Source of the DNA: Actinoallomurus iriomotensis
GTDB lineage: Bacteria > Actinomycetota > Actinomycetes > Streptosporangiales > Streptosporangiaceae
DNA: 64,000 bases
Assembly (NCBI RefSeq): GCF_030269445.1
Contig: NZ_BSTJ01000007.1
Span: forward strand, 1 to 64,000
Direction: 5' to 3'
Positions 42,726 to 52,104 of the stretch are shown here, piece after piece. A model generated the notes under the pieces. The model was not told the origin of the DNA, ran no database searches, and worked only from the letters and a program-made list of their open reading frames with translations. Positions within the stretch are counted from its first letter, which is position 1. Each line of letters starts with the position of its first letter. The translations under genes and the position numbers were made by a program.

Positions 42726-42809
42726 CCTGGGCGGGCTCAGGGTTTCGCCGATCGGCACCGGGTAGGTCCCTGGGCGAGTCGGCGATGCGCGGAGAAAGGA
42801 AGTCCGGCC

Positions 42810-43385
42810 ATGGCCCAACGTCCGGAGACGATGCCGCAGACCGGCGCCGTCGCGTTGCTGCTGCGTCAGCACGAGGAGATCCGCCGCCTCTGTCACCGGG
42901 TCGAGGCGAACACCGGCCGGCGCCGGGAGGAGGCGTTCGAGAGCCTCCGGCGCCTGCTCGCCGTGCACGAGACCGCGGAGGAGCAGGTCGTCCACCCGAT
43001 CGTCCGGCGCATCGCCCCGCGCGGCGACCAGATCGTCGACCGGCTGCTGGAGGAGGAGAAGCGGGGCAAGATCATGCTCCGTGACCTGGAGCGGATGGGC
43101 ACCCACGACCCGAGCTTCCCGCCGATGTTCGCGCGCTTCCGCGCGGCGGTTCTCGAGCACGCCGAGCGCGAGGAGCAGCAGGAGTTCCCCGTGCTGAGCC
43201 GGCGCGGTCAGGCGGAGCTGCGCGGGCTGGCCGCCGCGATCAAGGCGGCCGAGGCCATGGCGCCCACGCACCCGCACCCGGGCGTGGAGTCGGCGAAGAG
43301 CAACATGATCTTCGGTGTCTTCGCCTCGGTGACCGACCGCGCCCGCGACCTGGTCCGTACCGTCACCCGCCGCGGGCGCCGCTGA
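42810..43385 (+). CDS. Hemerythrin-domain protein
   Basis: 191 residues. The four-helix HHE domain has its di-iron ligands in LLRQHEEIRRLCHRVE, AVHETAEEQVVHPIV and LEHAEREEQQEFPVL. Such proteins bind oxygen or nitric oxide or act in iron and redox sensing in the cytoplasm. The C-terminal 50 residues are basic and lack recognised features. Confidence 0.88.
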   Translation: MAQRPETMPQTGAVALLLRQHEEIRRLCHRVEANTGRRREEAFESLRRLLAVHETAEEQVVHPIVRRIAPRGDQIVDRLLEEEKRGKIMLRDLERMGTHDPSFPPMFARFRAAVLEHAEREEQQEFPVLSRRGQAELRGLAAAIKAAEAMAPTHPHPGVESAKSNMIFGVFASVTDRARDLVRTVTRRGRR

Positions 43386-43401
43386 CGGCTCCGCGTTCCG
43401 T

Positions 43402-46400
43402 TCACGCCACGATGGTGAACGAGGGGTGCCGGCTTCTGAGGAAGGCGAGGTCGGCCTCGGTGAGCGCCAGGTAGAACCCGCGCGGGATGTCCACGAGCAG
43501 GTCCGTGCCGTCCGGCAGGTGAGCGACCCCGGTCACGTTGGCGGCGAAGAGGTTGGTCGGGGAGACCGCCTCCTCGTCCCGCTCCCGGATGTCGGTGGCG
43601 CCGGCGTCGTTCGAGAACGTCGTGCCGCGTTCGCCGCCCCGGCTGCCCAGGCCCGTGAGGACCTCCGGGCCGCCCGAGACGCCGGTCTGGTGGTTCGTGC
43701 TCCTCCCTTGTGCCTGGGTGTCCTTGTGGAGCGTGGTGTCCTGCTGGTACATGCGGATCTTGTACGTCGCGTCGGTGACCTTGACGAGACTCGAGATGTT
43801 GATCCCGAGCCGGATCTTCTCGCCCGGACGGTGGTCACCGCCCTCGACGGTGAACTCATGGGCGAGGAGCTGGTCCACGTGGGCCAGCAGGTTCCGCTCG
43901 CTGAACCTCTCATCGAGGTCCGCGTCGAGGTACCGGTTGAGCTCAGGTTCCCGGAGCGGCTCGGACAGCTGCGGCACCGGGCCGCGCAGCTTCTTCGGCA
44001 CCGCGGCCATCGCGGCCATCTCCCGGATCGCCGGCGCCCCGGGGAGCGCGATGCGGTGGAGCAGGCCGGGTTCGAGCAGCGTGGCCTGGTGGGCCAGCGG
44101 CGGGGTGTACCTCGCCCAGCGGTGCGCCTCGCCGGCCACCGGCCTCCATCCGGGCACCGGCTCGCCCGCCGTGGCGGGCCGGGTGAGGTGGTTGGAGACC
44201 GCCACCACGATCCGGCCGGAGGTGTGCTCGGTGTGCGTTCGGACGTTCTGCCGGTGGTCGCCGAACGCCGCGGCGGTACGGTTGCCGGTCCGCGCCGCGA
44301 CCCAGCCGCTGGCGTTCCGGGCCGTGTCGACCAGGGATTCGGCGACCCTGGCCGGCAGGTCCACGGACCGGATCGAGACCTCGAAGTCGACGTCGTGGGT
44401 GAACTCCTGCGAGCCCTCGAGCGTCTGGCGCCGGTCGTACCGTCGCCGGCTCTCCCTGGCGCTGTGGCCGGTCTCCGTCTGGGAGCTCCTCCCGTACGTG
44501 TGCTGACCGCCGATGCCCACGTCGTGGTAGCCGACGATCCCGCGGACGCGCCACTTGAACCCGCGGCTGGACGTGGCCTTGCTCGTCGTGCTGGTCGCGT
44601 CCTCGGGCTGGGTCCGGATCATCTGACGGAGCTCGGGGCGATCGCCGGTGTGCCTGCCCTCGTTCAGCTCAGCACGGACGGAGACGCGCGTGACACGGGT
44701 GTGGCCGTCGCCGATCGGCGTGTGGAACACCTGTGTCACACCGTGGTCGACCAGCGTCGGCAGGTCCGCGGCGAGGGCCTCGGGCGCGAACCGCTTCTCG
44801 AGGATCCGCATGTTCTGGCTCGCGGTGAGGCGCTCTCCCTCGAAGAGCGTCCCGGCGTCCTCGAGCGCGCCGACGATCCGGTCGAGCAGGTGCGGCGCCT
44901 CCACGACCTCGGGGAACGCCGACGGCATCGCCGCCTCGGGCAGATAGGTCCGCGGCTCGGTCGCCGGGACCACGGCCGTAGGCGGCCCGGCGAGGGCGTG
45001 CCTCTGCGCCATGCGGTCGGGCATGGTCAGGTCGACGCTCTCGTGGGCGCGAAGGTGCACGGGCGTGCCCTCCTCGACCGTGTGCCCCTTCCAGCGCACC
45101 GGCGTGACCTTGATGTGCAGGTCCGCGCGGTCGATGATGTGCGACACGCTCTCATCCGAGTACGTTCCGCGCAGGACGCCGGTCGAGCCCTCCGCCGCGG
45201 TGACGCTCGTGTTCCGTCCGATGCCCCGGGTGAGGCCGACCTCGTGCAGGCCCTCCACGTCTCCCGCGTGGACGTGGACGCCGAGGAGCCGTGCCTGCCC
45301 GGCCAGGTGCCAGCCGCCCTCCGTCGTGGCGACGCCCTCATAGCCCGTGGTGCGGTAGTGCTCGCTCTCGATCCCCCGGACCGGGAACTGGTCGCGCGGG
45401 GCACCGACTCTGAGCTCGATCCGTACGGCCTGCTGCCAGCCGTCCGCCGTCTCGCCGACGGGGATCTTCAGACCGCCGGGGGCCGTGTACCTGCCGAAGT
45501 CGGTCTGCAGCCGCGAGGGCTGGGTCGCGTCGCGGATCCGCAGGGGAACGTCGAGGCGGTCGTGCGGAGCCTCGTGGCCGTTCAGGTCCGCCAGGGTTCT
45601 GGCGACCTCCAGGTCCAGGCCCCGGATGGCGGCGATGGTCGGCGTGATGCCGGTGACCTGACCGGACAGGTCCAGGGAGTTCTCGGGGAAGTCCGTGGTC
45701 CGTTCGAGCCGGCCGATGTCGGCGACGTCGGCGTCGGCGCCGCGGGGGACGTGCACCTCCGGCACCAGGACATTGGCGGTCATGTCCTTCCCGTGTATGT
45801 TCCACGAGACGTCCGTCATGGGGGACCCGTCCGGTCCGTGAACCCGCACCCGCGCCGTGTACGAGACGCTCTTCTTGATCGTTATGGTCGGCCCGCTCGT
45901 CTCCCTCCGCGAGTACGTGGTCATGTTCTTCACGAGCTCGTCGCCCCTGGTCCGGTCGAGCCCCACGCTTCCGGTGAGCTTGGCGGGGCTGACCTTGACC
46001 CACTTCAGCGGTGCGAGAAGCCGGCGGAGGCGAGGGCTGCCGGGCATGTCGGCCACGCCGTCGAGCTTGAGCTCCACCGCGCCGACGGTGTCCGCCCCGA
46101 CTCCGAAGACCTTGCCGTGTCCCACCACGACCCCGGACATGGTGAGGTCCCGGGTGTTCACCGTGACGTCGGACGTGGAGCGGCTCACGACGTCCCCCAG
46201 ATTCGCGGTGAGGGACACGTCGACGCGATGCCCCTTGACCACGGCGCTGAAGTCCACGCCGTTCACCAGATCGGCGACCGTGCGTCCTTCGAGACCTCTC
46301 TGGCCGAACGAGGGCGCGAGCAGTTCCGCGAGGCGGCTGGAATCCGCGTCGGTGAGGCCCGGGACCGCGCCGGTGACCGTTTCCCTGATCTGCGGAACGA

Positions 46401-49400
46401 TGCGTTCGGCTCCGGGCAGCTCGTGCAGGGTCGCCCGGCCGGTACCACGGCCGGCGGCCAGAGCCGGTGGTTCCTCCGGGATCCGCGCGGGCCCGTGATG
46501 CGCCAGGGCCGGTGCCGCGGAATGGGCGCTCGGCGGGGGCGGCAGAAGGCCGTCGGTCTTCTCCGCGCCCCAGATGTCGCGTTCCATCTGGGCGGCGTCC
46601 TCGGCTCGTACGGTCAGCCAGCTCGGCGCCTCGGTCGTGAACGTGCCCAGGTCCTTGTACTTGATCTCGACTTCCAGCCGGGCGCGGTACACGTCGAGCG
46701 GCACCTGCTTCTGCAGCGCGGTCAGTTTCACCATGCTCGTGTCGGTGTTCATGGTGACGTGGATATGGCCCTTCTGGTAGTGCCCGCCGAGGGACCACTT
46801 GAGGGTCCGGCCGGACGGGTCGAAGAACCAGCTGATCTTGATCCGGCCCGCGGCCTGCCACTTCGCCTTGCTGCGTTCCCCGTCCCGGTGGATCGTGCTG
46901 GTCGCGAGGTCGTCCCGGATCGTCCCGTGGGTCCTGGCCAGATGCTCTATACGCACGACCTTCGCCCGGACCTCGATGCCGCCGACGCTGAAACCGTCGA
47001 GCAGGGCCGCGCCCTGGTTCGCCAGCTGCTGCTGGCCGAGTGGTCCGGCGGCCAGCCTGTTCGCCAGTTCCTTCGCGGCCTCGGGCCGCATGCCCTTGGC
47101 GATGGCGTGGCTGACCAGCTTCGCGACGATCGGGCGGTTGTCCACCGCGGTGAGGATGGGACGGTACGGCCGTACCGCGCCCGCCCTGTCGTCCGGGACC
47201 GCGTGCCGGGGGAGCGGCGGCAGCGTGCCGTCGGCCGGATTCTCTCCCCGGAAGTTCTCCGGGTAGGCGATGGTCATGGAAAGGTCCGGGACGCGGGCGT
47301 CGTTCGCGACCTTGGCCCCGTCGAGGTACACCTCGACCGATCCGCGGACGTCGAAGGCGTCGTGGGCGGCCACCATCACCTTGTGACCGGGCATGACACG
47401 CGTCACTCTGGCGTGGGTCTCACTCGACGTCTTCGACCGTGCGACGCCGGGCAGGGCATTGTCGTCGGTCATGTCGGAGATCTCTTCGTTGTGCGCGGCG
47501 CCGATCGAAGCATCCTTCTCGTTGCTCCGGCCCTCCCGTACCGCCGCTTCCCAGCTTCCGAACTCGACCGAGTACTTGCGGGCTCCGCCGGTCCCCTGGA
47601 GGTGGACCGGATCGCGGGGGTTGAGCCACAGCGTCACCGCGTGTTTGCCGTCCTTGCCCCGTACGGTGAAGGTCTCGCCGTTCTTCAGCAGGTCGAGCAA
47701 CCGGTCCGGGCTCCCGTCGGCGAGCACGTCCGCGAGGTGCCGTTCGATCGCGTCGCGGACGCGCGGATCCAGATCGGGCGCGAAGCCCTTGCCCCAGCGC
47801 CGGGCCGCGGCGAGCGGGTCGGCGGGAAGCTCGGCGGTCCGGACGTCCATTCCGTCCCCGGCCACGCCGTCCTTCGCGTAGTCCGGCCAGATGACCTCGG
47901 GGCGGTCACCCGATGTTCCGTGGGTGCCTCCCGCGGAACCGGCAGGGGACGCGCCTTCGCCCGGCTGGAGCGGTTGTGCCGGAGCGGCGGTGCCCTGCTC
48001 GTGAGGCGGCGGCTGCTCGGGCGTCACCGCCTGCCCGCCGCGGCGTACCGGGCGGTTCAGGACGTCGGCGATCCGGTTCCCGGAGCCGCCGTTCGACGAC
48101 GACCCGGCGGACGCGGAGTTCTCCGGGTGGGGGCCGGCGACGAGAACGTCTCCAGCGTGGGGGACCACGGGAGCGGACGGCTTGGGAGTCGGCGTGTCGG
48201 GATGGACCGTTCCCACGCCGTGGCCGGGCGGTGTTCGGCCGGTGGAGGGAGAGGCGGGCGGCTCGGGGGCCCTGGCGAGTTCGGTGTGCGGTACGGGCCC
48301 GGTGGGGCCGGTCGTGAGCCGGGCCGGTTCGCTGCTGGAAGGCCCGGGCTCGAGCTGCCATCCGGAATCGGAGACGACTTCGCCTTCATGGTCGTAGCCC
48401 TCGCCGGTTTCGGAGTAGAAGTCGTGGGGGCGGGCCGACGGCCCGGTGGGCGGGGGCGTCGGCTCGTCGGGAACGATCTCGCCCTCGACCACCTCGTCGC
48501 CACCAGTGCCGGTGGAGCCCCTCTTCCCGGAGAGCGCGGCCGAAGCGACCCCGTGCTTGCCCGCGTCGAGCGCGGCCATCCCGAAGCCGAACGCGGCCGC
48601 CTGCCCCACATCCATGTGATGCTCCACCGCCTCCTGGCCCGCCAGGTTGCCCGCCGTACCCGTCGTGCCGGAGAACAGGAACCGCGCGGCCCCGCCCTTG
48701 AATCCGTCGGCGCCCATGAGGTTCGCCAATGCCGTGGTCAGCCGGTTTCCCCGCTTCGCCACCCACGAGCCCGCGCCGCCCATCACCGCACCGGCGATCG
48801 CGCCCTCTCCCACGGCCTTGAGGAACTCGCCCCCGTCGAAGCCGTCCTGCAGCCCGTACTGAATGCGCGCGTACTGTCCCGCCGCGTCCATTCCCCCCGC
48901 GTACCAGGCGCCCATCAGCACCGCCTTGGCCACGTTCCGCAAGAACTGCTTCAGCGTCAGGCCCGCGGCCCGCGACACCAACGTCGCCGACTCCACCGAC
49001 CCACCCGCGGTGAACGCCGACCAGGCCATGGCGATCGCCCAGGTCGCCACCAGGAAGTCCAGGGTCAGGGTCCACTGCAACCGCGCTGCCTTCTTCTGCG
49101 CGATCAGGTTGTCCACCGAGCCCGCCAGGCCCTCACACGCCTCCGCCAGCCAGACCAGGCCGCCTTCCTCCCCGCCGCCCTGCAGCGCGTCCGCGTACGA
49201 GGCGAACTGCTGCGTCGCCTCACCCGCGTTGTTCGCCGTGACCGCCCGCGCGTGGCCCGACACGTCCTCGGCCACCAGCCGTACCTGATAGGCCGCGATC
49301 CGCCACTCCCGCGCCAGCCCGCTCATATAGCCGAGACTCCCGTCCGGCCACGGGCACCCGCCCACCAGCGTCTCCAGGAACGCCGCCATCTGCGACAACG

Positions 49401-49818
49401 ACGACGGCTCCGGGTCCGACTGCGGGAAGGCCTTCGTCTCCGGCGGCAACGTGTACGGCCGCGTCTCCGCCAACGCCCCCTTGTCCGCTCCCGGCGGCAA
49501 CGCGGACCCGACGGTGCTCGCCTCCTCCGCCAGCGCATAGGTGTGACCCGAAACGATCAGCATCCCGCCCGTGGCGCGCAGGAGGTTCACCATGTCCGCC
49601 AGCGCGTCCAGCACCTGGGTCCGCGACGCCCCATACCCCGGCGTCTTTTCATCACCATTGAAGAAAGCGCGGCCGATGTCGTCCTGACCCCAGCAGTCGC
49701 CCGTGCCCATCAGGCCATAACACAAGGCGTCAACCACCGTGCCGAGAGTGTCTCCCGAATCCAGCATCCCGCGCCCCGACCCCACCCAGGTCTTGGGATG
49801 CGCCAGGTATCCGGACAT
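43402..49818 (-). CDS. Giant CpnT-like WXG100-type protein with repeated C-terminal modules
   Basis: 2138 residues. The N-terminus resembles the helical ESX-targeting region of CpnT: a first four-helix unit (LDSGDTLGTVVDALCYGL...GDCWGQDDIGRAFFN) and a second (PWPDGSLGYMSGLAREWRIAAYQVRLVAEDVSG to about residue 235). Hydrophobic stretches follow at about 246-269 and 287-355, then a Pro/Ser-rich linker (about 445-690). From about 680 onward I see five diverged modules, each an alpha-helical pair, an L..G.x turn and beta strands, near residues 680, 890, 1136, 1642 and 1960 (for example LEGRTVADLVNGVDFSAVVK and ADLPTLVDHGVTQVFHT). I see no toxin, nuclease or ADP-ribosyltransferase motif. No ESX secretion or immunity-like gene is adjacent. 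Probably secreted by a type VII system encoded elsewhere. Confidence 0.8.
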   Translation of the reverse strand: MSGYLAHPKTWVGSGRGMLDSGDTLGTVVDALCYGLMGTGDCWGQDDIGRAFFNGDEKTPGYGASRTQVLDALADMVNLLRATGGMLIVSGHTYALAEEASTVGSALPPGADKGALAETRPYTLPPETKAFPQSDPEPSSLSQMAAFLETLVGGCPWPDGSLGYMSGLAREWRIAAYQVRLVAEDVSGHARAVTANNAGEATQQFASYADALQGGGEEGGLVWLAEACEGLAGSVDNLIAQKKAARLQWTLTLDFLVATWAIAMAWSAFTAGGSVESATLVSRAAGLTLKQFLRNVAKAVLMGAWYAGGMDAAGQYARIQYGLQDGFDGGEFLKAVGEGAIAGAVMGGAGSWVAKRGNRLTTALANLMGADGFKGGAARFLFSGTTGTAGNLAGQEAVEHHMDVGQAAAFGFGMAALDAGKHGVASAALSGKRGSTGTGGDEVVEGEIVPDEPTPPPTGPSARPHDFYSETGEGYDHEGEVVSDSGWQLEPGPSSSEPARLTTGPTGPVPHTELARAPEPPASPSTGRTPPGHGVGTVHPDTPTPKPSAPVVPHAGDVLVAGPHPENSASAGSSSNGGSGNRIADVLNRPVRRGGQAVTPEQPPPHEQGTAAPAQPLQPGEGASPAGSAGGTHGTSGDRPEVIWPDYAKDGVAGDGMDVRTAELPADPLAAARRWGKGFAPDLDPRVRDAIERHLADVLADGSPDRLLDLLKNGETFTVRGKDGKHAVTLWLNPRDPVHLQGTGGARKYSVEFGSWEAAVREGRSNEKDASIGAAHNEEISDMTDDNALPGVARSKTSSETHARVTRVMPGHKVMVAAHDAFDVRGSVEVYLDGAKVANDARVPDLSMTIAYPENFRGENPADGTLPPLPRHAVPDDRAGAVRPYRPILTAVDNRPIVAKLVSHAIAKGMRPEAAKELANRLAAGPLGQQQLANQGAALLDGFSVGGIEVRAKVVRIEHLARTHGTIRDDLATSTIHRDGERSKAKWQAAGRIKISWFFDPSGRTLKWSLGGHYQKGHIHVTMNTDTSMVKLTALQKQVPLDVYRARLEVEIKYKDLGTFTTEAPSWLTVRAEDAAQMERDIWGAEKTDGLLPPPPSAHSAAPALAHHGPARIPEEPPALAAGRGTGRATLHELPGAERIVPQIRETVTGAVPGLTDADSSRLAELLAPSFGQRGLEGRTVADLVNGVDFSAVVKGHRVDVSLTANLGDVVSRSTSDVTVNTRDLTMSGVVVGHGKVFGVGADTVGAVELKLDGVADMPGSPRLRRLLAPLKWVKVSPAKLTGSVGLDRTRGDELVKNMTTYSRRETSGPTITIKKSVSYTARVRVHGPDGSPMTDVSWNIHGKDMTANVLVPEVHVPRGADADVADIGRLERTTDFPENSLDLSGQVTGITPTIAAIRGLDLEVARTLADLNGHEAPHDRLDVPLRIRDATQPSRLQTDFGRYTAPGGLKIPVGETADGWQQAVRIELRVGAPRDQFPVRGIESEHYRTTGYEGVATTEGGWHLAGQARLLGVHVHAGDVEGLHEVGLTRGIGRNTSVTAAEGSTGVLRGTYSDESVSHIIDRADLHIKVTPVRWKGHTVEEGTPVHLRAHESVDLTMPDRMAQRHALAGPPTAVVPATEPRTYLPEAAMPSAFPEVVEAPHLLDRIVGALEDAGTLFEGERLTASQNMRILEKRFAPEALAADLPTLVDHGVTQVFHTPIGDGHTRVTRVSVRAELNEGRHTGDRPELRQMIRTQPEDATSTTSKATSSRGFKWRVRGIVGYHDVGIGGQHTYGRSSQTETGHSARESRRRYDRRQTLEGSQEFTHDVDFEVSIRSVDLPARVAESLVDTARNASGWVAARTGNRTAAAFGDHRQNVRTHTEHTSGRIVVAVSNHLTRPATAGEPVPGWRPVAGEAHRWARYTPPLAHQATLLEPGLLHRIALPGAPAIREMAAMAAVPKKLRGPVPQLSEPLREPELNRYLDADLDERFSERNLLAHVDQLLAHEFTVEGGDHRPGEKIRLGINISSLVKVTDATYKIRMYQQDTTLHKDTQAQGRSTNHQTGVSGGPEVLTGLGSRGGERGTTFSNDAGATDIRERDEEAVSPTNLFAANVTGVAHLPDGTDLLVDIPRGFYLALTEADLAFLRSRHPSFTIVA

Positions 49819-50189
49819 GGGCTACTTCCCTCCGGTCGTCGGCATGCCATCGCAGGTCGGCGTGATGATGGCCGCGCCGACCAGGCCGGCCACCCGGGGT
49901 TCACCAAGAATTCGCCGACAGTTCTCCGTTTTCATCCGGAAAGACACGAACAATTAACATCCATTTAACAGAGTTGCCGGCCGTCCATTTCCTACTGCCA
50001 CGATAACGGTTGAACGCGCTCATAAAAAGTGGCGAGAGAGGTACGGGCGGCGGTCGCCGGCTCGACCCGGCGACCTCGGGACGGCGAAGGGGGCCGATGG
50101 CGCCCCGCCGTCTGGTCAGGTGTGACCTGCGGCGTCGACATCCTTGCTAGAAAGTTCGTGCCGCGAACCGGCGGTGTTATCGTGGGCGA
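49819..50189. promoter_or_regulatory. Divergent promoter region of the giant gene and MarR
   Basis: 371 bases without a gene, relatively AT-rich near 49900-50030 (TTAACATCCATTTAACAGAG at 49955-49974), where the leftward promoter of the giant gene is expected. The MarR-type operator at 50153-50169 lies at its right end. Confidence 0.5.
50153..50169. promoter_or_regulatory. MarR autoregulatory operator
   Basis: AGTTCGTGCCGCGAACC, an imperfect palindrome 20 bases before the MarR start, shares its arms with two perfect sites in the oxidoreductase promoter (52008-52024 and 52030-52046). Confidence 0.7.
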
Positions 50190-50666
50190 ATGAGCGAGGC
50201 GGAGGGCGAACGGATGGGTGTCGCGACCGCCCTGGTCCGCTCATCGTTCCTGGTCAACGCCGTGTACGCCGAGTCGAGCCGCGAGCACGGCCTGACCCCT
50301 CAGCAGGGACAGCTTCTGTGCGTCCTGATGCCGCGGCCGTACGGCATGAGCGAGCTGGGCGGCGTGCTGGGCCTGGCCAAGTCGAGCCTGACGGGCCTGG
50401 TCGACCGGAGCGCGCAACGCGGTCTGGTGCGCCGGGAGCCGGACCCGGAAGACGCACGCGCGGTACGCGTCGCGCTGACCTCGGAGGGCGCCCGGCTGGC
50501 CAAGGAGTTCTACGCCGAGACCACGCGCCGAGTCGAGAGCCTGGCCGAGAACCTCGACGAGACCGACCGCCGCGTGCTGTCCGCCCTGCTCGCCAGAGTC
50601 GTGTTCGACAACAGGGTGCCGGTCGTCTTCATGGACTTCGGCGCGGTGCCCCCGGCCCAGAGCTGA
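50190..50666 (+). CDS. MarR-family transcriptional regulator
   Basis: 158 residues with the winged helix of the family: LTPQQGQLLCVLMPRPYGMSELGGVLGLAKSSLTGLVDRSAQRGLVRREPDPEDARAVRVALTSEGARLA. The Asp-x-Arg wing (PEDARAVRV) is present. Its own promoter and that of the flavin oxidoreductase carry the same operator, so it probably represses both and responds to a small molecule. The ATG lies soon after the operator, without a strong ribosome site. Confidence 0.9.
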   Translation: MSEAEGERMGVATALVRSSFLVNAVYAESSREHGLTPQQGQLLCVLMPRPYGMSELGGVLGLAKSSLTGLVDRSAQRGLVRREPDPEDARAVRVALTSEGARLAKEFYAETTRRVESLAENLDETDRRVLSALLARVVFDNRVPVVFMDFGAVPPAQS

Positions 50667-50727
50667 CCCGAGCCGCCAACGCCCCGGGCTCGGTGACCAA
50701 CGCCCGCTGATGACAGAGCCCCTTCAC

Positions 50728-50791
50728 GGCAGCGGAGCCGTGCGGCAGCGGAGCCGTGCGGTGGCGGAGCCGTGCGGTGGCGGAGCCCTCC
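50728..50791. repeat. Four tandem copies of a 16-bp unit
   Basis: The unit GGCAGCGGAGCCGTGC occurs twice exactly, then as GGTGGCGGAGCCGTGC and GGTGGCGGAGCCCTCC. It lies between the convergent MarR and oxidoreductase genes and contains no coding sequence. Confidence 0.8.
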
Positions 50792-50897
50792 CGCCCGGGG
50801 TTTCCATCCCATTCCCATTGTCCAGGGCTCGGATCCGTTCGCGGAAGGGTGCCTTGGCGGCTGTGGACAAGTCGATCGCGCGTTCGGCCGGGTTGGG

Positions 50898-51986
50898 TCA
50901 GGCGGTGCCGAACAGGGCGGTGAATCGGCCCGTGTACAGGTCCGTGCCCTTGCGTTCGCTCACCGCGAGCGCGGACAGTACGGCCGGGCCGTCGGGGGAT
51001 GGCATCTGGCCGACGCCGCCGGTCGGGCCCAGCGGAAGCAGGATCGCGTTGATCCTGGAAGGCTCGTAGATCGCCGCCGGTGGCTCGCCCCGTACCTGGG
51101 CGAGGATGTTCTGTGCCACGACCTCGGCGTGCCGCATCGCGTGGCCGGCCATTTTCGCCTCGTCGAGATCGGTCAGGTCGCCGATCGCGTAGGCGCGGTC
51201 GTGGCCGTCGACGTTGAGCTTCTCGGTGACCCGTACCTGTCCGCGCGCGTTGCGGGCCGTGGTCAGGGTGCCGTCGAGGTAGTCGCTGTTCGGGCGTACG
51301 CCGTGGCAGCGGAACCAGATGTCGGCCGAGATCGTGCCGCCGGTGACGTCGGCGGTGAAGGGCCTCGGCTCGCCCGGTTCGGTCGGTGGCGGTGTGAGCA
51401 GCGTGGTGCCGAGCCGTACCTCGACGCCCAGCGCGTCCAGTTGGCGGCGCAGGTCCGCCCGCATCTCCGGGGCGAAGCCGGGCACCAGCTCACCGACGGG
51501 GTCGATCACCGTGACGTGCTTGTCCGGCCATACCGCCTTGATCTCTCCGGAGAGCTCCAGGCCGACCGGCCCGGCCCCGGTGATCAGCACCCGTGTCGCG
51601 TCGGCCAGTCCCTTGTGCGTCGCGCGGAGCCGTTCCCGTGCCTCGCCGGAGTCGTCGGTGTCCATCTTGGCCGGATAGGGGTAGGTCGAGCCGGAGGCCA
51701 GGACGAGGTAGTCCGCGTCGACACGCCGGCCGGAGGCGAGCGTGACGCCGCCCGCGTCCGCCGACACCGCCCGTTCGCGGACGACGGTGCCGCGCCGTAG
51801 CAGCCGGGCGTACGGGAAGAAGATGTTGCCCGCCCACTCCGGCCGGACCAGCGCGCGCAGCGATCCGGCGGCGTGCACGAACGCGTCCTTCGGCTCGACC
51901 AGTACGACGTCGGTCTCCTCGTCCAGCGCCTTGGCGACCGCGGCGCCGCCATAGCCTCCGCCGACGACCGCGACGGTTCTGCCCAT
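50898..51986 (-). CDS. FAD-dependent NAD(P)H oxidoreductase (NDH-2/AIF-like)
   Basis: 362 residues. N-terminal FAD-binding GGGYGGAAVAKAL, a second Rossmann motif for the nicotinamide nucleotide at ITGAGPVGLELSGEI, and the FAD-contacting AYAIGDLTDLDEAKMAGHA near residue 275. It lacks a membrane anchor and resembles both type II NADH dehydrogenases and AIF/FSP1-like quinone reductases. The ATG has GGGGGGAATC upstream. Two perfect MarR operators lie 22 and 44 bases upstream of the start, so it is likely the main target of the adjacent MarR protein. Confidence 0.88.
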   Translation of the reverse strand: MGRTVAVVGGGYGGAAVAKALDEETDVVLVEPKDAFVHAAGSLRALVRPEWAGNIFFPYARLLRRGTVVRERAVSADAGGVTLASGRRVDADYLVLASGSTYPYPAKMDTDDSGEARERLRATHKGLADATRVLITGAGPVGLELSGEIKAVWPDKHVTVIDPVGELVPGFAPEMRADLRRQLDALGVEVRLGTTLLTPPPTEPGEPRPFTADVTGGTISADIWFRCHGVRPNSDYLDGTLTTARNARGQVRVTEKLNVDGHDRAYAIGDLTDLDEAKMAGHAMRHAEVVAQNILAQVRGEPPAAIYEPSRINAILLPLGPTGGVGQMPSPDGPAVLSALAVSERKGTDLYTGRFTALFGTA

Positions 51987-52007
51987 GATTCCCCCCAAAA
52001 AAGAGCA

Positions 52008-52046
52008 AGTTCGTGGCACGAACTGTATTAGTTCGTGCCACGAACT
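52008..52046. promoter_or_regulatory. Double MarR operator
   Basis: Two perfect 17-base palindromes, AGTTCGTGGCACGAACT (52008-52024) and AGTTCGTGCCACGAACT (52030-52046), are spaced 22 bases centre to centre, about two helical turns. Both match the site before the MarR gene. Confidence 0.8.
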
Positions 52047-52104
52047 TCAATGGCGAGCCGTCTGCCGTACCAGGCGTGACGGCTCCCGGCCGGGGAGCCG
52101 TCGG

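Noticed and set aside
43426-49968. An open frame of 2180 codons on the plus strand opposite the giant gene
   Set aside because: It mirrors the codon register of the minus-strand gene, is very rich in Arg, Gly, Val and Asp with no domain or membrane pattern, and is expected in GC-rich DNA. The minus-strand product has a clear CpnT-like N-terminus.
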